A stretch of 54,928 nt of DNA from Lentilactobacillus kefiri (GCF_007989105.1 NZ_BJVK01000014.1:1-54928); one strand, 5' to 3'. Numbered from the stretch's first letter, positions 33,636 through 42,705 are shown. Notes: generated by a model not told the origin, from the letters alone. A program made the numbers and translations.

Positions 33636-33683
33636 AAAATGGATTAACTTCTCAACTTGGGTTGGGAGGTTAATCCATTTTTT
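33636..33683 (+). terminator. Terminator of the nitroreductase gene
   Basis: AAAATGGATTAAC-TCTCAAC / GTTGGGAGGTTAATCCATTTTTT hairpin with a T run. Confidence 0.88.
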
Positions 33684-33751
33684 GTGTTCAATATGTTATT
33701 TAGTTTGTTAGGAAGTGAAGAGACTTTCTTTACTGCTCCCTTCGGCTTCCA

Positions 33752-33872
33752 AAACGTGTTCACCAAGCCAGCCTTCTCCGCTTAGTCCAATAACAAACTT
33801 CAACGCAGAACCAGCGTTAAAGCTTGTTATTACACTAATGCTCGAAAGCTAACCGGCTTGCTTCACACTCTC
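33752..33872 (-). repeat. Intergenic repeat element 4 (behind the C69 dipeptidase gene)
   Basis: On the minus strand it begins GAGAGTGTGA directly after the dipeptidase stop codon and ends GAACACGTTTT. The centre is an inverted repeat (AATAACAA-CTT-ACGC and its complement GCGTT-AAG-TTGTTATT). Same ends and same position relative to a stop codon as elements 2 and 3. No other terminator is seen for the dipeptidase gene. Confidence 0.85.
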
Positions 33873-35312
33873 CTACAATTCTCCGCCCTTTTCAAACGTT
33901 GGTACCATCTTTTCAGCTCTCATCAATACCAGCTGATGAAGAAGGTCCTTGACGTTTTCGGTAATCGTATTGGCAATCTTTTCATTAACTTGATTATGCC
34001 AGTCGGTGACTTTATCTGCGGAAATATTCTTAAATTCGGCATCGGCTGTTGCGACCGCTGCTCTGCCATTGGCAAAGCCAAACTTGCGGCTTTCTGATAC
34101 AGCAAACATTGCTTCCAGGTCATGTTCTGCAAAGAACGGATCGGCCAACATTGCGACCAACTTGTTTAACCAGTAGAAACTTTCAGTGGTTGTTCGAAGT
34201 GGGGTGTTCTTGAAGTTGTCCGGTGTGTCTGTGCAGTTGGCAAAGAATGGCACTGGAGCGTTGAACTCGTTAACACCTTCTGCCAACCAGTGGATTGCGG
34301 CGTGTTCAGCAGGGAAGCCGGGACGAATTTGGAGAATGTGCATTTCCTGGTTCCGGTTCATGCCGATTGGACGGTAACGAAGACGGGATTCCTCAGTACC
34401 GGTTTTACCATAAGGATCAAAATCAGTTCCCTGGTAATGGCTGCTTAAGAAGAAAGCAATGTCTTCAACAGAAATTAAATGATCGGCAACCCGAGTGAAT
34501 GGCATTGTGCGACTTTCTGGATCCTGTTCAATTTCTGGGTTGAACATCTTTTGGCCATACCAAACACGAGGAGTGTTGTAATAGTGATCGGCTTGGGTGT
34601 CTTCACCGAAGATATCTCTGAAGTTAAAGCCTTTGCGACCTTTATTTAAATGGTTTTTCTCGGCAAATTCTTTCAAGTCATCTGAATACATGTAGTGTTC
34701 AGGATCATTAAAATCAATTTCTTGAATACCGGTTTGGTTAGGGGCAACCGCATACGAATCATCAGGAATTCGTTCAGCAGCCCAGTGGTGGCCACCAACT
34801 GTTTCAAAGTACCAAACTTCGTCGGAATCTGAAAAGGCAATTCCGTTACTTTCGCATGTCCCATATTTGGTAACGAACGCACCAAGGCGCTTAACACCTT
34901 CACGAGCGCTGTGAATATAGGGAAGGGTGACTGTCAACATTGCTTCCTCACCAATTCCATCGGGAACTAAAGGATCGAGTCCCAACATGGTTGTATTGGT
35001 AAATTCGGTTTCAGTTGAACTCATGGCAACATTATCAGTGTTGATTCCTGATTCACCCCAGACACCATCGCTGACATCTGCATTGGGTGTTGCGCTGTAT
35101 CGTAAAGGATTATCGGGTAGTTTTACTTGAAATTTGTTAAAAGTCGATATGTACTCCCGAGGTTGATCCTCGGGCATAACAGCTACAAATCGTTTAGCAT
35201 TAATTCCGCCCCCGGCGTCTTCGTTTCGAGCGATCATGGTCGAACCATCAACAGTTGCGTCTTTTCCAGCTAAAAATGCTGTACAGCTGGATACATTATG
35301 AAAATTATTCAA
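33873..35312 (-). CDS. pepD: C69 family dipeptidase
   Basis: 479 residues. N-terminal nucleophile hydrolase pattern: SSCTAFLAGKDATVDGSTMIARNEDA, with the nucleophile Cys at residue 10 close behind the start, so only a short propeptide is removed. Further family blocks are GVWGESGINTDNVAMSSTET and VTLPYIHSAREGVKRLG. The enzyme splits dipeptides in the cytoplasm and helps nitrogen supply from peptides. The start is TTG 35312 behind AAAGGA; no in-frame ATG fits. It is followed directly by repeat element 4. Confidence 0.93.
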   Translation of the reverse strand: MNNFHNVSSCTAFLAGKDATVDGSTMIARNEDAGGGINAKRFVAVMPEDQPREYISTFNKFQVKLPDNPLRYSATPNADVSDGVWGESGINTDNVAMSSTETEFTNTTMLGLDPLVPDGIGEEAMLTVTLPYIHSAREGVKRLGAFVTKYGTCESNGIAFSDSDEVWYFETVGGHHWAAERIPDDSYAVAPNQTGIQEIDFNDPEHYMYSDDLKEFAEKNHLNKGRKGFNFRDIFGEDTQADHYYNTPRVWYGQKMFNPEIEQDPESRTMPFTRVADHLISVEDIAFFLSSHYQGTDFDPYGKTGTEESRLRYRPIGMNRNQEMHILQIRPGFPAEHAAIHWLAEGVNEFNAPVPFFANCTDTPDNFKNTPLRTTTESFYWLNKLVAMLADPFFAEHDLEAMFAVSESRKFGFANGRAAVATADAEFKNISADKVTDWHNQVNEKIANTITENVKDLLHQLVLMRAEKMVPTFEKGGEL

Positions 35313-35380
35313 ATAAATTCATTCCTTTAATTTTTGTAGGCCGTACCACTTTGAGGGACGGGATTAAAACTGAATTGCAA

Positions 35381-35806
35381 TTAGTAAGCTAAGCTAACAA
35401 TCTTACTGCTGCTCTTTGTGAAGTCCAAAGCTTGACCATATACCCAGTACTTTTGAACCTTGGCTTTTTTAGCAGTCTTCTTGCTGGTGTACTTGGAAAT
35501 TCGGTACCAGTTGAATTGAGTTCCTTGGATACCGTATAAATCAATCTTTACAACTGAGCCTTTCTTCAATCCGGCTTTCTTCCAAGAAGTGGTCTTAATG
35601 TGCTTGAAGTTACTGTTTTGAGCGTGATTGGTTAATTTGAAGTTTTTGTAGTTGCTACCAATCTTGGCAGTAGCATTAATCTTGTGATAAGTCATTTTAC
35701 CAACCATTGGTTTTGAAGCGGCGCTAGCAGTTGGGGTTTGTGATGCGGCAACAAATCCACCAAAGCTAAGTGCTGCAACAGCGAGCATAAATGTCTTCTT
35801 AATCAT
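35381..35806 (-). CDS. Small secreted basic protein (SH3-like)
   Basis: 141 residues. Signal peptide (MIKKTFMLAVAALSFGGFVAA, cleavage near TASAAS, about residue 31). The mature part is rich in Lys and Tyr with KIGSNYKNFKLTNH and GTQFNWYRISKYTSK, similar to the SH3-like surface domains of lactobacilli that bind wall polymers. GGGAGATAATTTTC precedes ATG 35806. No enzymatic motif is seen; a cell-wall-associated role is likely but unproven. Confidence 0.83.
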   Translation of the reverse strand: MIKKTFMLAVAALSFGGFVAASQTPTASAASKPMVGKMTYHKINATAKIGSNYKNFKLTNHAQNSNFKHIKTTSWKKAGLKKGSVVKIDLYGIQGTQFNWYRISKYTSKKTAKKAKVQKYWVYGQALDFTKSSSKIVSLAY

Positions 35807-35912
35807 GAAAATTATCTCCCTTGATATTTTATAATAATGTAAGTGATATAACCTACGTGTTAAGTATAAAACGAAATACATAAAAATCACAGAATATCTA
35901 TCTCAGAACTTA

Positions 35913-36887
35913 TCAATTCTTGTGATCATCAGACTGGTCACGTGGATGACGTTCAGTGTGGTGTGAAGTATTATTGGCCAACTGTCCGGCATTATTTTGT
36001 GCATGATTCTTAAAATCATACTGGGTCTTGGTATCTTTTAAGAATTGCTGCCATTGCTTGCGGCGCAACTGACGGATTTCATCAATATCCAAGTGGCTGG
36101 TGCCGGCTGATTCGTTTTCCGGATTGATGGCCCTGTCCAACCATGAATGGTGGCCGGCTTGTTCCGAAGCTTCCTGACTAGGTGTGGATGAATCCGGGCT
36201 GGTAGATGACAGACCATTTTCAACCAACTTTTGGAATTTCCGCAATTCTCCGGTCGGCAGCTGTAAATACTGTTCCCGTTGATTTGCTGTCAGCTGAGCG
36301 GCATCGTACATTTGTTGGCGGTCGTTACTGCTGAATACCATGTAGACAAGTGGGTATGGCAGGAAAAACCACAGAACAATTTGTGGGAAGAAGTAACCGA
36401 GGACGATCAATACCACGTTAAACAGGGAAAAGTAGATATTGTGTTTACCGTAGATTTTGGTGTAAATTTCCCGCATTTGAGACTTGTTGGTGTATTGAAA
36501 ATTAGTGACTGCTCGCGCCAAAATCCGAAAGCACAGGCTCACAATTGCCACTAAAATTCCATATGCCACGACTGTAATGCTGGTGGTGTTACTGGCCATC
36601 ATGTTAGTTGCCAACGGGGTGAGGGATAACGGAATCAGATATAAAAAGTCGTATAACATAATTCTGTAGCTCATATCGTCAATTTCATTAAATAAAGTTG
36701 CGTGTTGATACCAATTATTAGCAACGAACGCAAAACTGATAATATAAACACCAATTTCTTTTGCTAATGTCAAATAATCACTGATATTATCCTTTAAAAC
36801 TGGTGTCAAATCCAAAACCATGATCGTCAGTATAATTGCGATGACAGCGTCGCTGAAGGCATCTAACCGCGCTTTCAATTTTTTCAT
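35913..36887 (-). CDS. TMEM175-like (DUF1211) potassium channel protein with long C-terminal tail
   Basis: 324 residues. N-terminal RLDAFSDAVIAIILTIMVLDL holds the FSD motif of TMEM175 channels at the start of helix 1. Five to six helices follow to about residue 200. Unusually, about 120 polar residues follow: TANQREQYLQLPTGELRKF, a Ser/Pro/Gln-rich linker and a charged end with LRRKQWQQFLKD and a His-rich terminus. The core would conduct K+ down its gradient. GGGAGAATTTAAC precedes the ATG. Confidence 0.9.
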   Translation of the reverse strand: MKKLKARLDAFSDAVIAIILTIMVLDLTPVLKDNISDYLTLAKEIGVYIISFAFVANNWYQHATLFNEIDDMSYRIMLYDFLYLIPLSLTPLATNMMASNTTSITVVAYGILVAIVSLCFRILARAVTNFQYTNKSQMREIYTKIYGKHNIYFSLFNVVLIVLGYFFPQIVLWFFLPYPLVYMVFSSNDRQQMYDAAQLTANQREQYLQLPTGELRKFQKLVENGLSSTSPDSSTPSQEASEQAGHHSWLDRAINPENESAGTSHLDIDEIRQLRRKQWQQFLKDTKTQYDFKNHAQNNAGQLANNTSHHTERHPRDQSDDHKN

Positions 36888-36942
36888 GTTAAATTCTCCC
36901 GATAAATTGATTGATTAGAAATAATGATCTTTCTTCAGCCAA

Positions 36943-36981
36943 CAAAAAAGGTGAGAAAGTCAAAATCGGTTTTCTCACCTT
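36943..36981 (-). terminator. Terminator of ppcA
   Basis: AAGGTGAGAAAA / TTTCTCACCTTTTTT around an 11-base loop on the minus strand. Confidence 0.88.
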
Positions 36982-37000
36982 GCTTGCAATTAATTTGTAA

Positions 37001-38509
37001 TTATCCCAGGAACTTTCTTAAAATAGCTTGACGGCTGATTAAGGTCGTCTTGGTTTCCTTGTCAGAAATCTTAACTAAATCAGAAGCTAATTGGGCATGC
37101 TTTTCCTGCTCTGGTGTTTGAGGACCGGCTTTGATATCAAATAATTTTTCAATTGCTTCAATATCTTCGTCGACTGCCTTCCAAGCTGGATTCTTTGCTT
37201 GGAGTGCTTCCAAAGCATCTTTACTGAAGTATTGCGCAACGTGAGCATAATCATGCTTGATGTTTGGATAATACTTCAACAGGGTGTTTAATTCTTTTTC
37301 GCTTAATTTATTTAAGATGCGGCCGGTTCCAAGAAATTCTGGCGGAACTCCGACTGAGTAGAGCGCACCGGTAAATGTGATGGCACGTGGCATCTTGTAA
37401 CCATCGACGTCTCTTGAGTAACCGATGATTCCAACGTGTTGGTGACGATCTCGGCGCTTAGGGAATGCATCGAAGACTGGTTGTAAGTCGTTGATAAGTG
37501 GATCCAATGTTTCGTGGTATTCTGCAGCGGCTTTCTTGGCGATATCCAAAAGCATCTCCTGATCATCATGGTTGATGATTTCGAATTTGCTCTTTTGAAG
37601 GCCTTCGCGAAGTTTGATGATGGCTGGTTCAACAACATCCAATGGGTAATCGTAACGGAATGCTGATTGGATGGTGGCAGTCTTCAAACCAGGGAACTCT
37701 TCAAGATAACGGTCAATCATCATTGGTGACAACCCGCCACGGAAGATGGTGCTTCCAGTTCCGGCGATTGGGTAGATTGGCATGCCGGTTTCCTGTTCGA
37801 ATTCAGCCAAGCCGGTCAATGCCAACTTGTTTCCGATGATACTGTTCAAGAAACCATTTGAAAGGGCGGAATCTGATCCGGCAAGGAACACACGCATGTA
37901 GTGTAATTCGCGGCCAAAGTGGTCTTTGTACATTTCAAGATACTTTTTCAAAATTTGTGGGGCATGTAATTGTGATTCAAAACCTTCAAACAATGGAATC
38001 ATTTGAAGGGTGTCTGAATCTTTATGCCCAGTGTTAAATTCAGTTGACTTGTAGTGAGAGAGGCTGGCAAATTTGTCTTCCATTGAAATCAGCTGGTCGG
38101 CTGATTGGGTCATTGGCAAAATTGCTTCAAATAATGGACGTTCCTTGAAGCCGAGATCATAAGCAAAATCCTCAGCGGACAAGATAGTGGTCATTGCCTG
38201 CATCAAGCTGTAACCTTTTTCTTCCCAAATATTGGGGAGACGGAAAGTCAGAAACTTGTCTTTGCCAAGGGGATGCTTTTGGAAATATTCGTAGTGCTCG
38301 GAATATAAACGGTCGATAACTGAAGCATCGGCGTGTTTACCTTCCCAGTCCCACATGTATTCGTCGGCACCAAGCTTGGAAAAGTTTTGGTAGGCTTCAT
38401 CAATTTCACGAAATGCGGAAACAGATGGGCTATCGTTGTGCTTAAAGAACGGAACTCCTGCGTTATCTGGATGTTGGGTACCCATAATACTAGGGATTTT
38501 TCTATCCAT
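37001..38509 (-). CDS. ppcA: Phosphoenolpyruvate carboxylase, archaeal type
   Basis: 502 residues, about half the length of bacterial PEPC, and typical of the archaeal-type enzyme found in some lactic acid bacteria. It starts MDRKIPSIMGTQHPDN and contains EYMWDWEGKHAD, FRLPNIWEEKGY, HYMRVFLAGSDSALSNG, FRGGLSPMMIDRYL and FRYDYPLDVV. It adds bicarbonate to PEP to give oxaloacetate, feeding aspartate synthesis. GGAGGCATTCTTTT precedes the ATG. Monocistronic. Confidence 0.95.
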   Translation of the reverse strand: MDRKIPSIMGTQHPDNAGVPFFKHNDSPSVSAFREIDEAYQNFSKLGADEYMWDWEGKHADASVIDRLYSEHYEYFQKHPLGKDKFLTFRLPNIWEEKGYSLMQAMTTILSAEDFAYDLGFKERPLFEAILPMTQSADQLISMEDKFASLSHYKSTEFNTGHKDSDTLQMIPLFEGFESQLHAPQILKKYLEMYKDHFGRELHYMRVFLAGSDSALSNGFLNSIIGNKLALTGLAEFEQETGMPIYPIAGTGSTIFRGGLSPMMIDRYLEEFPGLKTATIQSAFRYDYPLDVVEPAIIKLREGLQKSKFEIINHDDQEMLLDIAKKAAAEYHETLDPLINDLQPVFDAFPKRRDRHQHVGIIGYSRDVDGYKMPRAITFTGALYSVGVPPEFLGTGRILNKLSEKELNTLLKYYPNIKHDYAHVAQYFSKDALEALQAKNPAWKAVDEDIEAIEKLFDIKAGPQTPEQEKHAQLASDLVKISDKETKTTLISRQAILRKFLG

Positions 38510-38733
38510 AAAAGAATGCCTCCTGAGATTTAGTAAATTTCATTTAGAATGATTATACATTAAAACGAGTAAAACTGAAAATAATATTAACAAATTGGTC
38601 AAATTCATAAAACAGTTAAATATCCGAATATTCATGAATAATTTAATCAGTTAATTAGTTATTTCAACTAAATATTACAGCTTATTGTGAAATTTTACCA
38701 GTTATTTCAGTGAGATGTAGAACATTCGCCAAA

Positions 38734-38768
38734 TAAAAAACGCCATTATTCGTTGTGAACTGGCGTTT
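38734..38768 (-). terminator. Terminator of the OsmC-family gene
   Basis: AACGCCA / TGGCGTTT stem with a T run on the minus strand. Confidence 0.8.
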
Positions 38769-38773
38769 AAAAC

Positions 38774-39202
38774 TTAGTCAAAACTTGTGGCTGTTTCTGC
38801 TGTGTAGTTACCACTACTCTTTAATAATTTGGAAACTGGGCAGCGATTTTCAGCTTCCTGGGCAAGCTTGTCAGCTGTTTCAAAATCAACGCCCTTAATC
38901 AGGATCTTCGCGTGAACCAAGAATTGATATTCGGCACGGTCACCGATGAAGGCGACATCAACGTGGACTTCGGCAGTATGAGGAAGGCCATTTTCCCGTT
39001 CAATGGCCTGCAGGGTTGCCTCTAAACACGTTGCCAAAGACATCCCCAGCAGTTGTTCCGGGTTGGTACCTGGTCTTGAATTAAGTGGATTACTGGTTTC
39101 AACTTTTATTCCGTCGGGAACATAAGCGTGACCATTCAGGCCTTCATCATTAACGGCTTCGGTTTGGTACAGCGGTTTTTCCCATCTTTCATCTTTTGGC
39201 AT
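38774..39202 (-). CDS. OsmC/Ohr-family peroxide-related protein
   Basis: 142 residues. OsmC fold with the two thiol-peroxidase cysteines in context: LLGMSLATCLEATLQAIE and AQEAENRCPVSKLLKSS. The N-terminus LYQTEAVNDEGLNGHAYVPDGIKVE is the Ohr/OsmC beta entry. It likely reduces organic hydroperoxides. GGGAGGTTTTAAA supports ATG 39202. A near-perfect cre site lies 32 bases upstream. Confidence 0.92.
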   Translation of the reverse strand: MPKDERWEKPLYQTEAVNDEGLNGHAYVPDGIKVETSNPLNSRPGTNPEQLLGMSLATCLEATLQAIERENGLPHTAEVHVDVAFIGDRAEYQFLVHAKILIKGVDFETADKLAQEAENRCPVSKLLKSSGNYTAETATSFD

Positions 39203-39233
39203 TTTAAAACCTCCCAAGTTTTCTTACCAATAT

Positions 39234-39247
39234 TATAAGCGCTTACA
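39234..39247. promoter_or_regulatory. cre-like (CcpA) site before the OsmC-family gene
   Basis: TATAAGCGCTTACA differs from the symmetric cre TGTAAGCGCTTACA at one position. 32 bases upstream of the start codon. Confidence 0.6.
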
Positions 39248-39300
39248 ACAAAATCTCAATCAAGTTTGTTTATAAAAATGAAAGTGGGGATGAACTGATT

Positions 39301-39344
39301 CAAAAAAAGAAGACCAGACACAGTTTTGATGTGTCAGATCTTCA
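39301..39344 (-). terminator. Terminator of the monooxygenase-like gene
   Basis: GAAGACC-AGACACA / TGTGTC-GATCTTC with A run upstream, i.e. T run on the minus strand. Confidence 0.82.
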
Positions 39345-39370
39345 ATTATTGGCATTCTTGTGATAATCAA

Positions 39371-39658
39371 TTATTCGTTATAGTCCATTCTGATAATGAC
39401 CGGATCCTTGGTTAGAAAATCGCCGACTCCGGCAAGAAACTTCTTGAAATGAGGGGTTTCATTGTGAAATTCAACTGCATCGGCATCTTTCCAATGTTCA
39501 ATGATTTCATAGTCGGTATCGCTGTGCAATTTTTTGAAATGATTGTAACTGACGTTACCGGCTTCGCCTCGTGAACCGTTCACGAGCTCATCGATAAAGG
39601 CTTCATAATCCTTTTGCATTCCTGGTTTAACTGATAATTCAACGTTAATAACTTTCAT
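39371..39658 (-). CDS. Antibiotic biosynthesis monooxygenase (ABM/YgiN-like) domain protein
   Basis: 95 residues, a single ferredoxin-like dimeric alpha/beta barrel: INVELSVKPGMQKDYEAFIDELVNGSRGEAGNVSYNHFK, then YEIIEHWKDADAVEFHNETPHFKKF. The EHWxD...H-xTxHFKxF pattern is typical of the family. They are quinone or small-aromatic monooxygenases or stress proteins. GGAGGCTGGAAAA precedes the ATG. It forms a small unit with the lipoprotein gene upstream at 39698-40330 or stands alone. Confidence 0.9.
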   Translation of the reverse strand: MKVINVELSVKPGMQKDYEAFIDELVNGSRGEAGNVSYNHFKKLHSDTDYEIIEHWKDADAVEFHNETPHFKKFLAGVGDFLTKDPVIIRMDYNE

Positions 39659-39697
39659 TTTTCCAGCCTCCTCTAAAATAGTCGGTCATGTACACCC

Positions 39698-40330
39698 CTA
39701 GTATATCGAAGTTTTGAACTTATTGTTTAATTTATCATCTGTGAATGTCAGATCATAGGCTGAACCTTTTCGACCAACAGCGTAAAGCAGATATTTCCCT
39801 GATAGGGGGCCCTGACCAACGATTGTTTGGCCATTTGGGGTCCCGAGGGCGTCAATGACTGATTGGTAAGTAGTTCCGAGGTGGAGGCCCTTAATCTTGG
39901 CTTTTGGAATGGTTTTGATATTTCCTTTAGAAGTCGGAAAGTAGGACTTTCCAACTGCTAAATGATTGAGAAATTGGACTTTGACTTTTGAAACGGGGAA
40001 GGACGACGAAACGTCTTTCCATATGTACTGAGTGGTTTTCTTGCTGACGCCCTTCACGAAAACCCGACTGACATGCTCCGGATTGCCGAACAGCTTGATG
40101 ACCTGTTGTTGTGAAGAGCCGTCGGTACCATCGTTGATATTACCGATGTTGATTCGATTAAAATTGGCCAGGTTGATTCCTTCAACGGCTCGGTCATGTT
40201 TGAATTGAGCGGGGGTTTGCTGAATGGCGTAATGGTCTTTGGCTGATTTCTTGGTGGTGTTGGAATGGGTACAGCCTGCCAGTAGAAGTGTCCCGATGCA
40301 TGCAACTGTGAATGTAGCGGCTTTTTTCAT
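39698..40330 (-). CDS. Lipoprotein with repeated BLIP/SmpA-like domain
   Basis: 210 residues. Signal peptide with lipobox LLAG-C (Cys20). The mature part contains two similar units: DGSSQQQVIKLFGNPEHVSRVF and LGTTYQSVIDALGTPNGQTIV, both of the form xxxxVIxxxGxPxx, as in DUF3862/BLIP-like and SmpA/OmlA domains. It is anchored on the outer face of the membrane; probably a wall or protein-interaction role. GGAGGGATTCT precedes the ATG. Confidence 0.85.
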   Translation of the reverse strand: MKKAATFTVACIGTLLLAGCTHSNTTKKSAKDHYAIQQTPAQFKHDRAVEGINLANFNRINIGNINDGTDGSSQQQVIKLFGNPEHVSRVFVKGVSKKTTQYIWKDVSSSFPVSKVKVQFLNHLAVGKSYFPTSKGNIKTIPKAKIKGLHLGTTYQSVIDALGTPNGQTIVGQGPLSGKYLLYAVGRKGSAYDLTFTDDKLNNKFKTSIY

Positions 40331-40512
40331 AGAATCCCTCCTTTTAGCTGAGCTAAATTCGGTTAAATAGGTGTTTATGAATTTTAGACTTAAATATATA
40401 CTTATTTACTATATTAGGATTTTAATAAATAGCAACACTTTTATCAAATTGATTGGCAATAAATTGTGGCAATTACTGGTTTGAGGTCATCCGGTCAGAT
40501 AAAAGTTGGCAT

Positions 40513-40559
40513 AAAAAAAGCCTGGACCATCAATATTTCTACTGGTGGTCCAGGCTTTT
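40513..40559 (-). terminator. Terminator of the 398-residue secreted protein gene
   Basis: AAAGCCTGGACCA-CA / TGGTGGTCCAGGCTTT stem with a T run on the minus strand. Confidence 0.88.
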
Positions 40560-40567
40560 GGTAATCT

Positions 40568-41764
40568 TTAATTCGTTGATGATGCATCTTTCTTGCCCAG
40601 AATTAAGGCGAACACACTTGCATGCCCGTACCCGCCATCTTGAATAACGGCACCATATTTGTCAGGAATATTATTGACGATATAAATGCCTAGTTTATAT
40701 CCTGATAACGATGCCCGCTTGGATGCTGGATAGCCAGCCTTCACAAGTTCTTTTTTCAAGCCGGCAAGTTTTGTCGCATTGCTAGCGGTTTTGTGTTTAT
40801 ACAGATAATTGTTGACTGATTTGAGTGAAATAATATCGCTATAACCCTTTGTTGAAACAGGCTCCTTATCTTCATACCATAGGACCCCTTCATCATCAGC
40901 AGCGTAGTTATACGCAGCAATCTTTGATAAGCCAAGATCAACAGGCGTGTTGGGGAACAATTTTACGATCTGTCTGGCGAGTTTTTGATAATGACCGGTT
41001 TGGATATAGTGCAGATAGTTGGAACTGTTTGAGAATTCGTTGGGATAAACAATACTTTGACCAGCATAGTCATGATTTGTGCCTTCGGTTACGTTGCCTG
41101 AATAAACATAGCCGCTGACATATTTTCCATTGCCTCTCAAATAGCCGCCAAGATAATAATATTGAGTGTCGACACCATGATGACGAACAGTTGCGACGTG
41201 AGAGCAACCCCAGGTCATTCCAGGGTAGTCTTTAAGATTTAATCGCTTTTTAGTGTGAGTCCAGTCCCACATATAAACATTCTGGGATTTGTTTTTGATG
41301 TAAAAATCACCGCGATTTTTGACACCATATTTTTTAGAAATAATTTGGTATCCATAAGGGCTAAAACCTTTTTGAAGGGCGCTTGTTTTGACATAGCCTT
41401 GTTTACCCGCGGTGAGGTTGCGAACCCAGTAATACGTTCCTTGCTTCAATTTGTGATAAACTCGGACTTTTTGCTGAACGAACCAGGTTGTTGAACGATA
41501 CTTGGATAATTTGTAGAGTTTCTTTTGAAAATTTTTGAGGTTGAATACCTTGTCTTCAGATCCACCAAAGTATTTGCTATATACATATGCTTTAGTATTG
41601 GGCTTTGCATGATAGGCATTGGCAGCACCATCATCGGTCTGGTAGGTTTTTAACACTTTAATTCGGTAACCGTTATGAGCGGCTTGAACCGGGCTGATTT
41701 GCGTGATCAGTCCTATTAATACGGCAGCCATCAGCATACCGAAAATTTGAATTAATTTTTTCAT
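40568..41764 (-). CDS. Secreted surface protein with MW-HTK domain (large paralog)
   Basis: 398 residues. Signal peptide (MKKLIQIFGMLMAAVLIGLI, cleavage after VQAA, about residue 29). Residues about 30-130 form a repeat with YRSTTWFVQQKVRVYHKLKQGTYYWVRN, a wall-type SH3-like part. Around residue 165 comes VYMWDWTHTKKRLNLKDYPG, then a C-terminal part with KLARQIVKLFPNTPVDLGL and SLKSVNNYLY. The last two blocks are shared with the protein at 46863-47693 (VYMWNSKHTKRILQLNNYPN, KKVLKLFPNTKLSW). Such proteins are sometimes annotated as D-Ala-D-Ala carboxypeptidase-like, but I see no serine-protease motif. Confidence 0.85.
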   Translation of the reverse strand: MKKLIQIFGMLMAAVLIGLITQISPVQAAHNGYRIKVLKTYQTDDGAANAYHAKPNTKAYVYSKYFGGSEDKVFNLKNFQKKLYKLSKYRSTTWFVQQKVRVYHKLKQGTYYWVRNLTAGKQGYVKTSALQKGFSPYGYQIISKKYGVKNRGDFYIKNKSQNVYMWDWTHTKKRLNLKDYPGMTWGCSHVATVRHHGVDTQYYYLGGYLRGNGKYVSGYVYSGNVTEGTNHDYAGQSIVYPNEFSNSSNYLHYIQTGHYQKLARQIVKLFPNTPVDLGLSKIAAYNYAADDEGVLWYEDKEPVSTKGYSDIISLKSVNNYLYKHKTASNATKLAGLKKELVKAGYPASKRASLSGYKLGIYIVNNIPDKYGAVIQDGGYGHASVFALILGKKDASSTN

Positions 41765-41932
41765 TTAGCGATTTCCCCCAATGTGGTTATGATTTAAATA
41801 TTCACTCAACAGTCTATCTTTAATTCCAATTGAGAGTCAAATATTCTTCATTCAAGGAAGATTATTCACCAATTGTTTCACATTTTCGAATATAATGAAC
41901 CCATAAAGCTGAAAAGAAAGAAGGGGAAAAGA

Positions 41933-42697
41933 TTGGCAAATCAACCGCTTGTTTTTGATTATCAAGCTGCCAAAGGTAAACCTGAAAATATCCGCCATCC
42001 CGAAGGATACTGTCCATTTTGCGATGTTGCCCACCTGACCAATATTCTTGCTCAAGATGATGATCGAATTTGGCTGGTGAACAAATTTAGAACACTGGAA
42101 GATACATTTCAAACTGTTGTGATCGAATCCAGCGACCATTTAGGCGGACCCTCCACTTATTCAGTCGAGCAGAATCGAAAAGTGTTTGAGTTTGCGTTTA
42201 AATGTTGGCATCAGATGATTGTTTCCAATAAATATCAAAGTACCATTATGTACAAAAGCTTTGGCCCGTTGTCCGGTGGCAGTTTACGGCATCCGCATTT
42301 TCAAATCGTTGGGCTTAACAATTACGACGTGTATGAGAATATCAAGCCAAGTAATTTTGTTGGTGTGGAGATTGTGAAAGATGATGATGTCGCAATCACA
42401 ATTTCAACTCATCCGATTATTGGATTTGTTGAAATTAACATCGCCATCGATGGGGTTGCCCAAATTGGTCGTTTGGCAGACGCAGTTCAAGTGATTGTGA
42501 AGTATCTGTTGAATGATTATATGGGTGGCAGGTTGACGTCTTACAACCTGTTCTTTTATCAAATGGCAGGGAAGTTTTATTGTAAAGTTGTTCCCCGATA
42601 TGCGACCTCACCGTATTTTGTCGGCTATAAGATTTCACAGGTTCAAAATGCAGCCCGACTGGATAAGATTGCCACTGATATTCGGGAACGGTTATAA
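41933..42697 (+). CDS. DUF4931 protein, HIT/galactose-1-phosphate uridylyltransferase-like
   Basis: 254 residues. The N-terminus (NQPLVFDYQAAKGKPENIRHPEG) leads to CPFCDVAHL, a metal-binding CxxC. The histidine-triad-like motif GSLRHPHFQIVGL lies near residue 120. The fold relates to HIT/GalT nucleotidyltransferases, so nucleotide transfer or hydrolysis is likely, with unknown substrate. The start is TTG 41933 behind AAGGGG; a longer open frame from 41873 has no ribosome site and the family begins here. Single gene with a terminator. Confidence 0.87.
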   Translation: MANQPLVFDYQAAKGKPENIRHPEGYCPFCDVAHLTNILAQDDDRIWLVNKFRTLEDTFQTVVIESSDHLGGPSTYSVEQNRKVFEFAFKCWHQMIVSNKYQSTIMYKSFGPLSGGSLRHPHFQIVGLNNYDVYENIKPSNFVGVEIVKDDDVAITISTHPIIGFVEINIAIDGVAQIGRLADAVQVIVKYLLNDYMGGRLTSYNLFFYQMAGKFYCKVVPRYATSPYFVGYKISQVQNAARLDKIATDIRERL

Positions 42698-42705
42698 ATC
42701 AGACG

